Below, piece after piece: positions 20,880-33,280 of a DNA stretch of 64,000 nt; within the stretch, counting starts at the first letter, position 1; every line of letters starts with the position of its first letter. The notes under the pieces are model-generated. The model ran no database searches. It was not told the origin of the DNA and saw only the letters and a list, made by a program, of their open reading frames with translations. Source of the DNA: Drosophila pseudoobscura (Eukaryota > Arthropoda > Insecta > Diptera > Drosophilidae); NCBI RefSeq assembly GCF_009870125.1, contig NW_022881696.1:18928-82927 (forward strand), in the 5' to 3' direction. A program made the position numbers and the translations under genes.

Positions 20880-22205
20880 TCTTCCAAAGCGGTTAGAGCT
20901 CAGTTAGGGCTCGCTATCCGCTCTCAGCCGTTCGGCGGCGTTCTGCTCATTAATTAATTCAAGCGTCCAAACTCGGTCGCTGGTCAACAAAAAAACTCTC
21001 TGTGAAGTGACTCATGAGCCAACGCGTGCTTCTGGGGTCGGAACACTTGACACCCTTCAAGATTGGTCGTTCCTATGGCAGTAGTATGATATGGTGGTAG
21101 GACTATTATAGACACAATTTGGACAGAGTCTTTAAAAATTATTGGATTGAATTGTTATCAATCAAGTACGAATTGATTGTCAAAATTCAAGCAAATCTTC
21201 TCTTGTAAAGTGCTCTAAAAAGCTGAAAGCTCGAAAACTGAACCCTGTATCCCCTCTGAAAGAGTAAACAGCTGGAGCCGCGCCGCCGCATTGCCAGCGC
21301 ACGCACACCACTCTGTTCCAACGCCGAAAGAGAGTCTGACAGCGAGAGAGAGAGCCGCACTATTTTTGCTGCGGCGATCGGTCGTACATGAAACGCCAGA
21401 GTTGGCATTTAGCTTTGTCCGCGAGCGGGAGTTTTTTTTTTTGTTATTTATTTTCGCAACGACGTCGTTCCCTGGAAGTAAGTGCGCACACATGGCGGTA
21501 CTACTCGCGACTCGGGCACATTGCTAATTCTGATGCGCGCAGCGATAGGATTAAGTGCGGTGCGGTGCGGCTCGCTTCGGAATTGTTCACCAGCTAGCTT
21601 GTGAGTGTAGCAGCTGCAGGGCGACGGCTGTCCGTCCTGAACCCAATTTTTTTCAAGTGCAAAAAAGCTGGCGTTGTTTAATAGAAACACAATAACAATA
21701 ATTAGAGGTAATCAAATTGAAACGTGCAAAACGGCGAGAAAGAGAGAGCATGTCATTTTGTGCGTGTTCCGTGTGCCAGCGTGCGTTAGTGTTTCTGTGT
21801 GTGTTGTGTTTGTGAGGTGAGCGAGAGCGAAAGCAGCGAGAGAGTGGCTCTCAGCTGTCAGCTGGTTGTCAAATTGCGCAAAAAGCCTTTATATAAACGC
21901 TCTCTCTCTCTCTCTCTCTCTCTCTTTCTACATATATGTAAGGTACATAAGGTGCACATGAAAATATGTACTATTTAATTTTGTTTTGTTTTCCATGCAC
22001 TGCGTTTCGTTAGAGCATTTCGACGACTGCGTCGTCTATTCCCGAAACAAACTGCAGTCCGTCCCCTAGCGGTACTGGGCAAATAAGAGTGAAGTGCATT
22101 TCTTTGTCGGCGTGTGCGCGCGCTTCAAAGCTGGCTGCCGCTGAAAAAACGGCTGCGCTTTGACCAGGCCAAAATCGAGCAAGGCTACATACTATGTATA
22201 CGAGA

Positions 22206-22249
<44 letters not shown>

Positions 22250-22527
22250 GTGTGAGCGCAAGCGTCGCGTCGGACTTCGAATCGGACGTATCGTCGGGTC
22301 GGTAAAATGCCAATGCGATTCCGAGTGTTAATGAAAAAGGCAAAGCTTATGAAAATCTCGAAAGCAACAGCAGCAGTAGCACAGCAGTGAAACAGTAGAG
22401 CAGCAACAGCGAAAATCGGAAACTACTTATATCAAAAGCAGTCTATCAGGAAAGAGCGACACACACACACACACATACGCACACACATACGCACTAAATA
22501 TCAACTTGTGGAGCTGATAACGCTGAA
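20880..22527 (+). promoter_or_regulatory. Candidate promoter and non-coding first exons of the RhoGEF gene
   Basis: This stretch is rich in GAGA/CTCT tracts (21330-21352, 21900-21926, 22208-22236), typical of developmental promoters, and in CAG/CAA-rich leader-like sequence (22360-22460). Plausible splice donors occur at about 21708 (TTAGAG/GTAATC), 22303 (GGGTCG/GTAAAA) and 22528 (CTGAAGG/GTAAAT). No long open frame begins here. I infer untranslated first exons of the plus-strand gene whose coding part starts at 26643; another transcript is possible. Confidence 0.35.
21900..21926 (+). repeat. (CT)n microsatellite
   Basis: This is an uninterrupted CT repeat. A second one lies at 22208-22236, and a CA-rich run at 22458-22493. 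Confidence 0.9.
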
Positions 22528-25061
22528 GGGTAAATATTGCCAACACTTTCTGATGTCCCGCCCGACACTACGACACGACACTACAACCGAACCCAATAAT
22601 TGGAAATATGCTTGGCTGCCATATGCACCGATGTCTTCAGATTAACTGAAAAACTACAAAATATACCATCCATAACAGATTTTCATTTGAATCAGTGGTC
22701 TTTGGGCCGGGTTTCACTGTGGCAGACATGCGGAACGTACATGTGGGAGATGGCACATCTTGTTATCAGCTTTTTATCACGTTAATCTGCTAGAGATTTA
22801 TGTAACATGCATATATCACACGACCTTATCATGAGTCCACCCCCCACCTATGTACCTGATGCGTTCCATCATTAGTACCTACTAGTTCGCACAGTGTTGG
22901 AACCGGTTCGTTGGAGCTCGGGTTCCTATAAGGATTACCACAAGGAAGAGAGCGTCTATCTATCATCAGTGACGGATGCTGCATATGAGAGTGCTTCGAC
23001 AACAACAATGCGATGTCAATGAGACACGCAAACAGGTTTCATCCGAACCCAAACAACGAGACAACACAACACAAAACACAGCACCATCGGAGAGGCAGCC
23101 AAGTGTATGCCCGACTGGCACCTACCCCGCACTTCCTACATATTTCTCTGGAGTGTATTCATTTCATAAAAAGAGACAAAAGACAAAAGGCCATCGAGCC
23201 CTCTCACAAATTTTGGATTCTTTACAAGTTGTCTCAAGTGGACGACGGACTTACGTCAGCCGGTGTGACCGTTGGGTTGCAGGGTGTCCATTTCGTAGAA
23301 TTTTGATTGCCAGTTGTTAGAAAGCATTCGGTTTTGGCCATGTTCGATGTGCCGTACATTGTACATACCTAGGATTTGTCCCCAGAAGATGGCCGAGCGC
23401 CCCATGGAAGCTTTCACTGGATTACATGTTTCCTCCGCACTGATCTGAACTCTACGCGGGCATAGCCATGTGGCATGCGGTAACGTAATACGCATCGAAG
23501 CTTCTGTTTCGTCTCAAGCCCAAGACCAAGTGAATCTAACACACAAAAGCCGGGTTCAAGCGGACACAATCACAATCCCTCGTCAAAATGTAATCAAACG
23601 CGAATCGGAGAATCCACTGAACCATAGCGAATATTCAAACGAAATCGATATCGATATCGGGATCCAGTGGCAGGTGCAAGAGCAGAGAAATCACTTTAAA
23701 ATAAATGAAAAGTCAGTTAAAATATCATTGGGCTTTAGGACCTCAGAAGCAGGTCTGCTCTCGTTAACATTTAACCACAAATGCGAGTACTTTTGCGGCT
23801 AAATTTGAAGTTGATCTCAAGACCCGGGAGACAGGGCAACTGATATTGATATTGATATTGATATTCTGATCATGATCATGATCATGATCACGGCTTCTCT
23901 ATGCGGTTTAATGCGTGCACCCCTCTCGATACCCTTCACAGCAGAAGGGTAAATACAGGGTGACAGGGTGTCTGCCAGAGAAACCGGAAACTCTTGTCAT
24001 AGATTGGCATATTTTTATGCAGCAGAGAATATCGATTGGATATTGTAGGTTAAAATAGCTAATGAAAACCCAATTTCTGCAAGCAATAATGTGATTGTGA
24101 TTGTCGGGTATCTCACAGTCGGTATGGGAACTACAATGTTATTTAGATTTATTTTTAGCGGAGGATGGGTCTCCATTAGACATTCAAGTCGAGTTTTTCC
24201 AATGGATGTCAGCATAGAAATGTCAATGATATGTCAAACAATCCATTCAGAGGGCTTTCCGAAGGTCTTTTACGCTTAAAGGGACTCTCAATGACGGAAT
24301 AATCTCATGATAAATTACTGAAACCAAAATGCACTCCAGAAACTGCTTGAACTCACAAATATCACGTGCATTTTATCTGTTGGGACAAAAGTATAGTACC
24401 ATATATCACGTACATTGTACGTATATGCAAGGATACACGTTGCATTGGGCCTACTCTTGTATGAATGCCTCATTTGCAAGTAGTGATGGAACACGCCTAA
24501 TCTTCAAATAAAAGCCTCATTCTTAGCCTTCGAAAGATAGGACCTGCCGGTAGAACCCTCCCGAAAGTACACACTTTCCAAGTGGGATCCGGCTTCTGGC
24601 CTTAGTGGCCTAATTGGCTTTGCCTCTGAAGTTCCGGATCCAAAAAGAGTCAATACTCCTTAATTGTCGTGTGCGTGAGTCATTTCAACAATTAAAAATA
24701 AGTAAAGTTCTGCTGGATTGCGGGATTGACATTGATAAAACACACACAAGCTCGGGAGTGAGTATAAAACGACTATCAAGTACCCTGCACTATGGTTTTT
24801 TGTTTATCCTGGCTATGTATTACTCCTCCCATTTCTTGGAGGTTTATTCTTTGAAAACTGACTCCAGCCAGACGCGCAAGCAAAATGCATCCAAGAACAA
24901 CATACATGTTGCGTGCGTGACTAGATGTGTATAATTCTAGCAATTGAAATGTCAATTTAGTTCAGCAACATATTGCTTGAGAAAATCATCAACTGATTTT
25001 CTGATGTGCAATCGATTGAGTGGCACAAAAATGTTGATAGCGTTTCCAGAGAGAAAGAGTG

Positions 25062-25092
<31 letters not shown>

Positions 25093-26615
25093 TATCAGTG
25101 CTGTACAATCTTTTTGGATTCCCACAACAGGTGAAAAACGGAACCAAAGCAATCAACAGCCAACCACCCACACACCCACACACCCACACACCCACACATG
25201 CTAACAGCAGATATCGCACCACCAAAGGGTAGGGAACGTGTGACTGGGGCTTTTTTTTGTTTTTTGTTTCTGTTTTTGTTTTTCTTCTGTGTGGAAATCT
25301 TATCAAACAGCGAATGTTGTGAATGTTGTTTTTGAGGCTTTGGCTGGAAATAAAAATTGCTCGAGATAACAATTTAGGCAAAAGTTTCACCACAATGGAG
25401 AAGAGGGTCTATCCCTATCTCTATCTCTCCACTCAGTCATTTATTCCATTTTAGCCGGGTTCCACTAGAGCTCATCCACATGCCAATCTGTTGGAGTGGC
25501 AGGCGGCAAGTGGCAAGAGTGGCCAAAGTGGCCAGAGTGGCCAGTGTGGCCAGAGTCGCTCAGTGGCAAATAAGCTGCACTCTTTCCTGGGCAATACTTC
25601 AATATGTGCGAGTATCTTGTTTCAGCACTGGAGGAGAGTAAAAGGGAAGCGGAAGGGAATGGCTAAGGGTAAGGGAAAGAGTGGGTGTTTGCACTTTGGC
25701 AATATCTACTGCACACGAGAGATAGTGGCTCCCTCGATTCCAGATATCACTCGCATGCGAGCATGTCTGTCATTTGATTTTTGTATTTCCATCGCACATA
25801 TGTACATCCATGATGGATGTATGTACATTGCACATTGTATGTACATATTGGACGGTCGCACTCTTCTGTGGCCTTATCAATACGAACGAACCGAACGACT
25901 GCCGTCCTTTTGGGCGATGATAAATTGACTGACAGACTGCTATTCCGGCTCGTCCATTGTCCAGCACTGCCCAGAGGTCAATGTCACTCAAAACAGGGAA
26001 TTTGAATGGACATTTGACTGATGGAATCACTAAATTTTGGCACCGACTCTGCTTCAAGACCGAAATGGAAGAGAAGGCTCCAAATCCATAAATCAACTAT
26101 GTTCGATCGACTATATTCGAGTGTATTTTGAGTTTATTGGAATAAGTTTCTCCAAGAATTTCATTTCCAAATTAATTGAAGGAAAAGCTGTTTTCTTTTT
26201 TCCGAGATTTTATAGAAATGAATACTCCAAAGGCGATCATTTCTTTGAATTGGTATTCCATTTACTCTTCAAAAAAGTTCTGTATTTTTTTATCTAGAAT
26301 TCCACTAAATTCATTCGAAAAATGTACAATATTCATAGTCAATTCTCGACGGATTGCTCTGAAAATAAAGGCAAGATAAGCTGAAATTTCTTTTGTAATA
26401 AATACGATAGCCTCTGAAAGTTGATGAACATATAGAAGGAACAGAGCTCCTATATCTCTAGAGTATGTTGAACTGTGGGGCAAGGCAGCGGAGTGGGAGG
26501 GGCATTAGATCAATAAAACAATTGGCCCAAAAGAAACAATGACTCGATTCTTAATCAAGAAATTTGTTAACACTCTCTTTCGCTCTCTCTCTCTCTCTAT
26601 CTCTCTCTCGTTTAG
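22528..26615 (+). other. Probable intron of the RhoGEF gene, with simple repeats
   Basis: No supported plus-strand gene. Repeats include GATATT (about 23840), TGATCA-type palindromic units (23868-23891), GAn (25065-25092), CACACAC/CCA (25165-25198) and a GTGGCCAGA-type run (25500-25556). A minus-strand candidate exon lies at 23369-23442. Confidence 0.4.
23369..23442 (-). other. Candidate first exon of a minus-strand gene
   Basis: On the minus strand a TCAGTG initiator-like site (23438-23443) is followed about 35 bp later by an ATG at 23405. The frame reads MGRSAIFWGQIL, then a GTATGT donor at 23363-23368 in phase 1. This looks like a real start exon. It could feed the unrecognised minus-strand exons at 20.1-20.6 kb, but the direct join has the wrong phase, so a middle exon would be required. 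Confidence 0.3.
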
Positions 26616-26723
26616 GAGGGCCTAAAGTCCACTGGCCTTGGAATGTATGCCACAAGGGAGACAAAGAGCGCCGCCAAGGCGCAGAAAAAGACCCAAAAGG
26701 TGACCAAAAAGCAGCAACAGAAG

Positions 26724-26764
<41 letters not shown>

Positions 26765-28244
26765 GCAGCAGCAGAACGGCATAAAAATCGGGAATACGAC
26801 GAGGTCTTCGCCGAATGCCAAGACCCCACCGCAAACCACCACCAACAACAACAATAACAATAATAACATTGTTCCAAACAACAACAAAGATCCGCCAACG
26901 GAAACGACAAGCACGGGACAGAAATTCCGGGCACACTACGAGGCAGAGCGAAGGGCCACTGTGGCAGCCACAACGCTGCCATCGCTGCCGGGATACGAGA
27001 ACGTGGCCAAGATGGAGCGATCCAACAGCTTTTCGCTGCGGACAAAGCTCTCGAAGTTCATCAATCACCTGACGGGCAGCAAGGAGAACCTGTCGCGCAC
27101 CGAGGAGGATGCAGAGTCCGGCCGTACGCCCTTCACGTTCACGCGCAGCCGCTCCATGATCCTGATGCGTCGCCCCAATCGACGGAGCTTCATTGAGCCG
27201 CAGCTGGAGCAGCTGTCGGAGGAGACGGAGAAGTCCGGGGGGGATCTCACCTCGCCCGCCTCTCCGCGCAAGACCTCGATGGCCGAGGAGTCGCCTGTCT
27301 TGCTGCGGCGCGGGGAGGTCTCCGGCTCAGTGCGTACGCCCACGCGACGCCAATCGGCGCATCCGATTACCTCCACGCCGCTGGATGAGGTGTCGTCCGC
27401 GTCCGCGTCCGCGTCGGCGTCGGCGTCGGTGCCCGTTGTCCAGCGCAAGGCCTCCCTCATGTCGGACAATCCGCAGCTGAACTTCCAGAAGCGGCGCTCC
27501 AACACGCTGATCGCCTCCTTCAAGAGCACCTTCAGCGGTCTGGCCGGCGGCGGTGGCGGTGGCAGCGGTGGCAGTGGCATCGGCATCGGCGGCAACGAGA
27601 AGAAGGACAAGATGAACCCCAAGTGGAGCGCCTCGCTGCAGTCGCTGCAGGCCATCGACAACATGGTGTCCTATGCCAACATGTCCTTCATCGACTACGA
27701 CAAGTTCAACGGCTACGAGAAGCAGCTCGAGCGGCAGCAGTCGCTCATGAGTCTCGCGGAGCAGCCGCTGCCCGTTGCCACACAGCTGCCACTGCCTGCC
27801 ACAGCCATGACGCACTCCTCGCACTCGCACTCGCACTCGCACTCCCCCTCGCCCTCGCTGCCCGTCCCCCTGGTCTCCTCCCTGGAGGAGACGGTGGTCC
27901 GGATGGTGGTGATGCGGCGCAATAAACGGGGAAGCAGCACCTCTCTGGCGGCCCGCACCAGCCTGGACACCGACTACGAGCACAATCTCGACAAGGTGCA
28001 CAACGTCTATCGCGAGAGTCTCGACTCGCGCACCCTGGAGCTCCTGAATCTGCGCTCCCGCAACTCGTTCATCCAGGACCAGCCGCTGCTCTTCGATGCC
28101 CTCAATCTGGAGGATGGCTCTGTGGCACGTCGCTGCAAGCTCTGTTCCCAGCGTGTGGCCAGGAGCGGCAGCATGAAGCATCATCATCAGCAGCAGCAGC
28201 AGCAGCGAGATGCCGTGGACGGGCGAGGGAATCCAAAGAAACAG
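26616..28244 (+). CDS. Large N-terminal exon of the PLEKHG5/Syx-type RhoGEF (534 codons)
   Basis: A CTCTCTCTCGTTTAG acceptor ends at 26615. The first ATG is at 26643 (context TTGGAATGT), and the frame stays open to an AAACAG/GTAAGC donor after 28244, phase 0. The sequence starts basic (MYATRETKSAAKAQKKTQK), then has a Gln run of about 20, an Asn run, and a conserved-looking Ser/Arg-rich part. That part has many basophilic-kinase sites: RSNSF, RSRSM, RRSF, RRQS, RKAS, RRSNT. Ala/Ser (SASASASASASV), Gly (GGGGGSGGSG) and His/Ser runs follow. Near residue 340 lies a non-repetitive stretch SLQSLQAIDNMVSYANMSFI. A possible zinc-binding CKLC occurs near the end. No catalytic domain is present. I join it to the downstream GEF exons because of strand, phase 0 and the absence of a stop; a separate gene cannot be excluded. 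A 361-aa antisense frame is a shadow. Confidence 0.65.
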
Positions 28245-28882
28245 GTAAGCGAAATGGGGGGGCATTGAATCATTGAACGTTCCCCGAAAAAGCGCCATAG
28301 GAAGTGGGGTCATACGTACAACAATTGAGTCATTGAGGCCTATCGTTGCCCTGCAATTAGTATTATTCATTCGATGAATGCTGTTTTCCGATTCTATGCA
28401 TAAATATTCCATAGATATTCCTTAAAAATCCCTCGAATGGGGCCCAAAAAGTGCATTCTTTTTCCAAGAACAAACTTGAGCAAGGACTTTCCTGCAGAAA
28501 TTCATCATCTGATTCTCCCTCCCGCCAAAAAGTAGAAGAAATATTTTATATCCTTTGGCATGGTCTTAACTATTTGTATTTGCCAGCTTTTTGTGGTTTT
28601 TGTGGTTTTTTTTTTTTGTGGGTGGGGGGCACAGATTAATTCCGAATCAATAAAAAAAATATTAGAAAAATGTTAGAACAAGTTTTGGCGACAAGAGACC
28701 CTTACGAACGTCTGTACTTAACGTAAATCGGTTAATGTATAGTATAGTATAGGTAATCGGCATACGATAAAAAAAATAGTTTGCACTTAAAGCGATCCTA
28801 GGGCTTATAGCGGTTAATGCATATGTGGAAATGGTATTCGGCGAGCGCAGGCCCTTTGGAGGGGTGGGGCAGGGTCTGATCT
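28245..28882 (+). other. Intron start; probable 3' UTR of Ssk on the other strand
   Basis: No coding sequence is seen. A T run lies at 28608-28617. The part nearest 28882 is likely the 3' UTR of Ssk. Confidence 0.4.
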
Positions 28883-29935
28883 CTACTGCGTGTAGTCGGT
28901 GTCGCCCTTGGAGTAATGGATGCAGGCCAGAACAGTATCCAGCAGATAGAGGGCGCCCTCGATGACGCACAGCGAGCCCATGGCAATGCCGACCTGGCGC
29001 TCAGAGTTCACGTACAGGAATCCCTCGTCGGACATGTAACCCTTCCAGTAGTGCAGTGCCACGCCGCCGACGGCTATCCACATGATGCAGCCCACCACGT
29101 TCATGATGGTGTCGCAGAGCTCTCTGAAAATGGACAAAAAAACATTCAGGGAATATCTCACAGGCTTCGCTTCGCATTGGCCGAGTTGGCGGCTTACCCC
29201 TTGTGCTTGGTGGTGCCGAAGGCATAGGCAATCGTGTGGCAGCCCGTGTAGATCAGGAATCCCACCATTACGCCGGACCCAACAATCTCCGCGTCGGCGC
29301 TTTTCTCTTCGTTGAGGTTCCAGGTGCCGCCAATGCCCAGGAATTCGCCGCCATCGCCCCAGCGGTACAGGAAGATGATCACCAGGTTGATGATCTGCGG
29401 AGCAAGGGAAGGGGAAGGATGTGGGATGAGGTCACTGTTTGAAGGGTTTTTGCGTGATTCATGGCCATAGCCATAGCCAATGGAGCGGAGTATCCAAACG
29501 CGGCGTATGAGTAATATTAATAATAAACCCTGGGCGGCACTGGTGTTGCTGGTGCTGCTGATAAGCGGCTCTTATCAGCAGGGGCTGTGGCTATTGCTCA
29601 ACATTTTGGCCCTCGTTTGGGAAAATACTCACCAGCTTCAGGGCTTTGATGAAAATAGAACCAATAGTCTCCACCGACACCATTCTGGATGTTTAGTTTC
29701 GTTTCGTTGGCTGGAAAGCAAATGAAATGCGTTATAGAATCGGGATATAGTTATATATATATCGTAGCCCTGCTCTCCCTCTCTCCCTCTCTTTCTCTCT
29801 TTCTCTCTTTCTCTCGAGAATTGCAATCAATCTCTGGACAAAGTCGCACTCACAATCTGTTGCTGTAATTTACACCCACAAACTGATTTGCACTCGCACT
29901 CGTATTCGTGTTCGTATCACTGTCGCTTGTCGACT
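28883..29935 (-). CDS. Ssk: Snakeskin, smooth septate junction membrane protein
   Basis: The coding exons are 29633-29683, 29198-29394 and 28883-29123, giving exactly 162 aa, the length of Drosophila Ssk (CG6981). An untranslated exon probably lies at 29854-29935 (TCAGTCG initiator at 29931-29937, GTGAGT donor), with an acceptor at 29711-29712. The protein starts MVSVETIGSIFIKALKL and has four hydrophobic membrane spans at about residues 12-32, 58-80, 88-112 and 128-150. It contains the characteristic GEFLGIGGTWNLNEEK, ELCDTIMNVVG and SERQVGIA motifs and ends YSKGDTDYTQ. Ssk, with Mesh and Tsp2A, builds smooth septate junctions that seal midgut and Malpighian tubule epithelia. The gene lies inside the large RhoGEF intron on the opposite strand. 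One small oddity is HKGELC, where I recall HKRELC in D. melanogaster. Confidence 0.95.
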
Positions 29936-30174
29936 GAATACTGGAACTAAAAAACTGGAACGGAACCCACAGAGCCAGCCGACAAGGAATTTGTGTAGCT
30001 TTTGCAATCTACTGCGGCGTACACACACCCGCGAGATAAGATAAGATACGACGACGGGGCGACGTCGACCACGATAGCAGGTGGGCCGCGATCCGAAGTG
30101 GGTTACTAATTGTTCTGTTCGCGGTGCGACGGTGCGATGGTGCGATGGTGCGCATGCGCTGGCCCTATCTTATC
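29931..30174 (-). promoter_or_regulatory. Ssk promoter with GATA-site cluster
   Basis: A TCAGTCG initiator on the minus strand (29931-29937) marks the likely start. About 100 bp upstream lies AGATAAGATAAGATA (30034-30048), three overlapping GATA sites. TATCTTATC at 30166-30174 adds two more. Midgut genes in Drosophila are commonly driven by the endodermal GATA factor GATAe; Ssk is a gut-epithelium gene, so these are good candidate sites. The binding itself is an inference. Confidence 0.6.
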
Positions 30175-31713
30175 GGCGGCCCGCTGTGGCTGGCCGCTTT
30201 ACATCGGCGTCAAGGTGGGGCGGTGGCTGGTGCCACATTAATCATTACGGGCCACAAAGCCACAAAGCTGCAAAATTTTGTGGCACAGCTAGGCCCGGAA
30301 ACGGCCAGTGCTTGCGTCACCGATGGCTGGTGGTTCTTGGATGAGCCATGGGTCTGGTATGTGGTTCGCTTTGGCTCCCAAAGAGTATCCCACTGCCCTT
30401 GACCTTGGGCATTCCGATTGGTGATTGTGGTGGCGCCCCTACCCGCCCCACTGCCAGCAATCTGCATTTCAATTGGCTCCGTCAACCCCAGGGGGCAATC
30501 GCTCAGAGTCGCTACAAACCCATTGAGACAGACAAACAACAAGGCAAATGATTTCGATAGATTGTCGCATCGTTTTGTATCCCCCGATTCGCCACGATTG
30601 CGGCCTCCACTCTATAGATGCCGGCAAAGGGTAGAGGATTGTTATTATTATTATTACTATATCGTGGAATATATATGAATGTACGCCTGTATGCCTTCTT
30701 TCTATCTTTGTTTCGGATGCGAGACGGCGGGAGCTCTGCTGGGGCCATGGCTTGTATCACGTGCCCCGAATGTTGAGTTATATTTATAGATCGTAAATAT
30801 ACAAACATAAATACATCCCTCCAGTGGCAGCATCAAAACATGAAAAGTGACATCACACCTTGTCAAGAGGTTCTTTTTTTTATGACCTGTCGTTAAGTGT
30901 CTCTTTCGTACACTACAGTCGTTCCGATAAAATAGTATATGTATACAAGGTGTCTTTGCGGTTTATTCGTATATCTGTAAATGTATTCATGCGGGGAGTA
31001 TGGGAAGAGAAATCCAGAGGGAAGGGATGGATAGATGTACATACATTGAAGAGAAGCCCGCTCTATGCACAAGGCTTTCACACGGATCCATTATAGCAGC
31101 AGTATCGTTATCAGTAACATAATTACTTATGGAAGTATTTATCTAAATCTGGAACTTCCAAGTTTTTGATTGGAAATTCTCGTTGGATACTGGATATTCC
31201 CTTCAGGTTACTGAAAGGTTGCATCCCATTCCTTTGCAATGTGCCTAACTATACAACATTTTGGGATGTATCTCGTAGGATGGCATGGAAATGTATCATC
31301 ATTCGTTGGGCCCTCTTTGGCTGTACTTTCTCTTTCTCCGATCTGGTGACAGGCCCTAAAGATGTGCTTCTATATTCGGAATTATCCCCCGCTCCTTCAC
31401 ATTGAATCGACAAAGGAAATCGGGAATGGGAATGGAAATGGAAATGGGGAGCACTGTACTTGCAGTGGAATTCCACACAGAATCAAGGCCAAAGGTCGGA
31501 ACGTTCTGTTTCTTAGGCACCGAGAGGAGTCTTTTCATTTTCGAAATTTGTCTCCGCCGCGTCGCCGAGTCACTGCATGAATCACTGCTGTGATGTGATC
31601 GCCTGTGCTGTTTGCGCAGAGGGGGGTTTGGGGAGGGGGAAACGAGCCGAGAACTGGAACCGGCATGCAACAGACGACACAAACACCAACGTAGCGGCGC
31701 AGTCGCAGCTGCG

Positions 31714-31717
<4 letters not shown>

Positions 31718-31743
<26 letters not shown>
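31718..31743 (+). repeat. (GA)n microsatellite
   Basis: This is an uninterrupted GA repeat in intronic DNA. Confidence 0.9.
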
Positions 31744-31744
<1 letters not shown>

Positions 31745-32120
31745 CGGTGCCGGCCAGCTTTTGTCAGCCGACACGAAAGCCAACGAGTGTCATGCCAGCC
31801 AGATACCGACGATCCCTTAAATAACTGTGATTTCTTCCAGCTTAACGCTGCGAAAGTGTTGCTGTAATTGATGGAATTTTCGTAATTTCTACCTACAATG
31901 TACTCGCATGCAAATCGCGAATGAGTGTACCTGCTGCTACCATTTTTGGGGGGCACGGCACTTAAGATGGCCTTATACGTACGTACATATGTATGTCCCT
32001 GGCCGGCGTCAATGAGGTGTGACAGTGTCTCAGATTGGCGCGCAGATTTGGAACTGGCAAAAGGTAACACTAATCCGTAGAGTGAGTCACACAGGGCCCC
32101 AGCGAGCACATGTTGGGCAC

Positions 32121-32155
32121 ATGGATGGATGGATGGATGGATGAATGGATGGATG
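32121..32155 (+). repeat. (GGAT)n microsatellite
   Basis: This is a tetranucleotide ATGG/GGAT repeat with one interruption (ATGA). Confidence 0.9.
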
Positions 32156-32999
32156 GCGCCTCGGTAGAGCTTTTCGATTTTGTTTTGATTACTTCCCACT
32201 CGATTCCGCTGGATCTTCTTCGTACACACACACACACACTCTACCTCTCTCGCTGTTAAGGCAATCAAAGCCGGCAATTTGTTGGACAGAGTAGGAGGGG
32301 TGGGTTCCGGATTCCGGTCGTTGTTGCTTTTATGAATGAAAGTTTCGTTTGTTTACTTTTCGCTGCACGCGCTCCGCTCCGCTACGCTCCGAGAGTGTGC
32401 GCGTCGGCTGTGGAAAGCTCTCACTCTCTCGGAGAGAGAGAGATAGTACACGAAAGAAAGTGAGAGAGAGCGAGTGGTTGAGAGGGAGATGGCAAGTGAG
32501 CGAGAGAGAGAGAGATAGCCAAAAGTGTAAGCGAGTAACAGAGCATGATGCTTATCACTCGAAATTCCAAAACATACATAATAAAGGAAGAGGCGAAAGA
32601 ATAACTGCGCCTCCATCCATCCATCCGTACATATGTATGTATATGCAGCTCTGCCATCCTCTGATAGATCCCAGCTAGAACACCCTATGCATCGAGAACT
32701 ATTCGAAATAAAGCTGAAAATTGTGGGAGATTTTATTTTGCATTGACTTTTGCGTCCGTTATGGTGGGGTGATGGGTGGATGGGTGGCAGTTTGGCTATG
32801 CTATTCCCCTCTCTTTCGCTTAGGAGACGGCCGACTCGTCATTCTTATCAGGCGCGCGAGTGTTGTCGTTGTCTCGGCTTTCGTTACGCTTTTTGGCCTT
32901 TCCATTCGTCCTTTAAACGAGCGGACGGCGCCAAAGTCGCGTCAGTTCGCTGCCAGCCGTCGCCCAGCGAACGACCCTTGGGAGTGGAGCAACCTCCCT

Positions 33000-33280
33000 T
33001 CGATTTTCGAGAGTCCTGTCCGCGTCCACGTCCACGTCCACGTTCACGGTTCGGTTTCGGTCTTTGTCGAGCGCCAGTGTCGTAGTGACGTCGCGGGGCC
33101 CTTTCGCTGGTAGCTAGATAGCCAGGGTGCACTGTACCAGTGCACAGGTGCCGCCGGTGAATGTCAGATCTCGCAGTCGAGTACCAAACAAACAAATCAA
33201 TTTGAATATGTCCGACACTGGATGCAGCAGATGCGAGGCCAAACAAGAGCTCTGGCTCCTGTGATTGTTTGTCGAATAAA
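33000..33280 (+). promoter_or_regulatory. Possible alternative untranslated first exon
   Basis: GC-rich leader-like DNA with a GTCCAC repeat (33022-33040) is followed by an 18-codon open frame starting at about 33208 (MSDTGCSRCEAKQELWLL). A GTGAGT donor follows at about 33281 (CGAATAAA/GTGAGT). This could be a first exon with an upstream open frame, splicing to the downstream GEF exons. The start site is not identified. Confidence 0.25.

Larger units (their letters stand above)
30175..32999 (+). other. Intron of the RhoGEF gene, repeat-rich
   Basis: No supported gene. Repeats include a TTATTATTATTA run (30640-30653), GAn (31718-31743), a GGAT run (32121-32155), CAn (32225-32240) and several GAGA tracts between 32430 and 32515. 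GC-rich DNA with CT/GA tracts near 32350-32520 resembles promoter sequence but shows no clear start. Confidence 0.4.

Noticed and set aside
26700-26780. Poly-Leu/Cys/Val frames on the minus strand
   Set aside because: These are translations of the CAG/CAA repeat that encodes Gln on the plus strand.
27327-28412. A 361-aa minus-strand open frame
   Set aside because: It is antisense to the 26.6-28.2 kb coding exon, made of Arg/Gly/Leu/Val repeats from CAG and GCG tracts.
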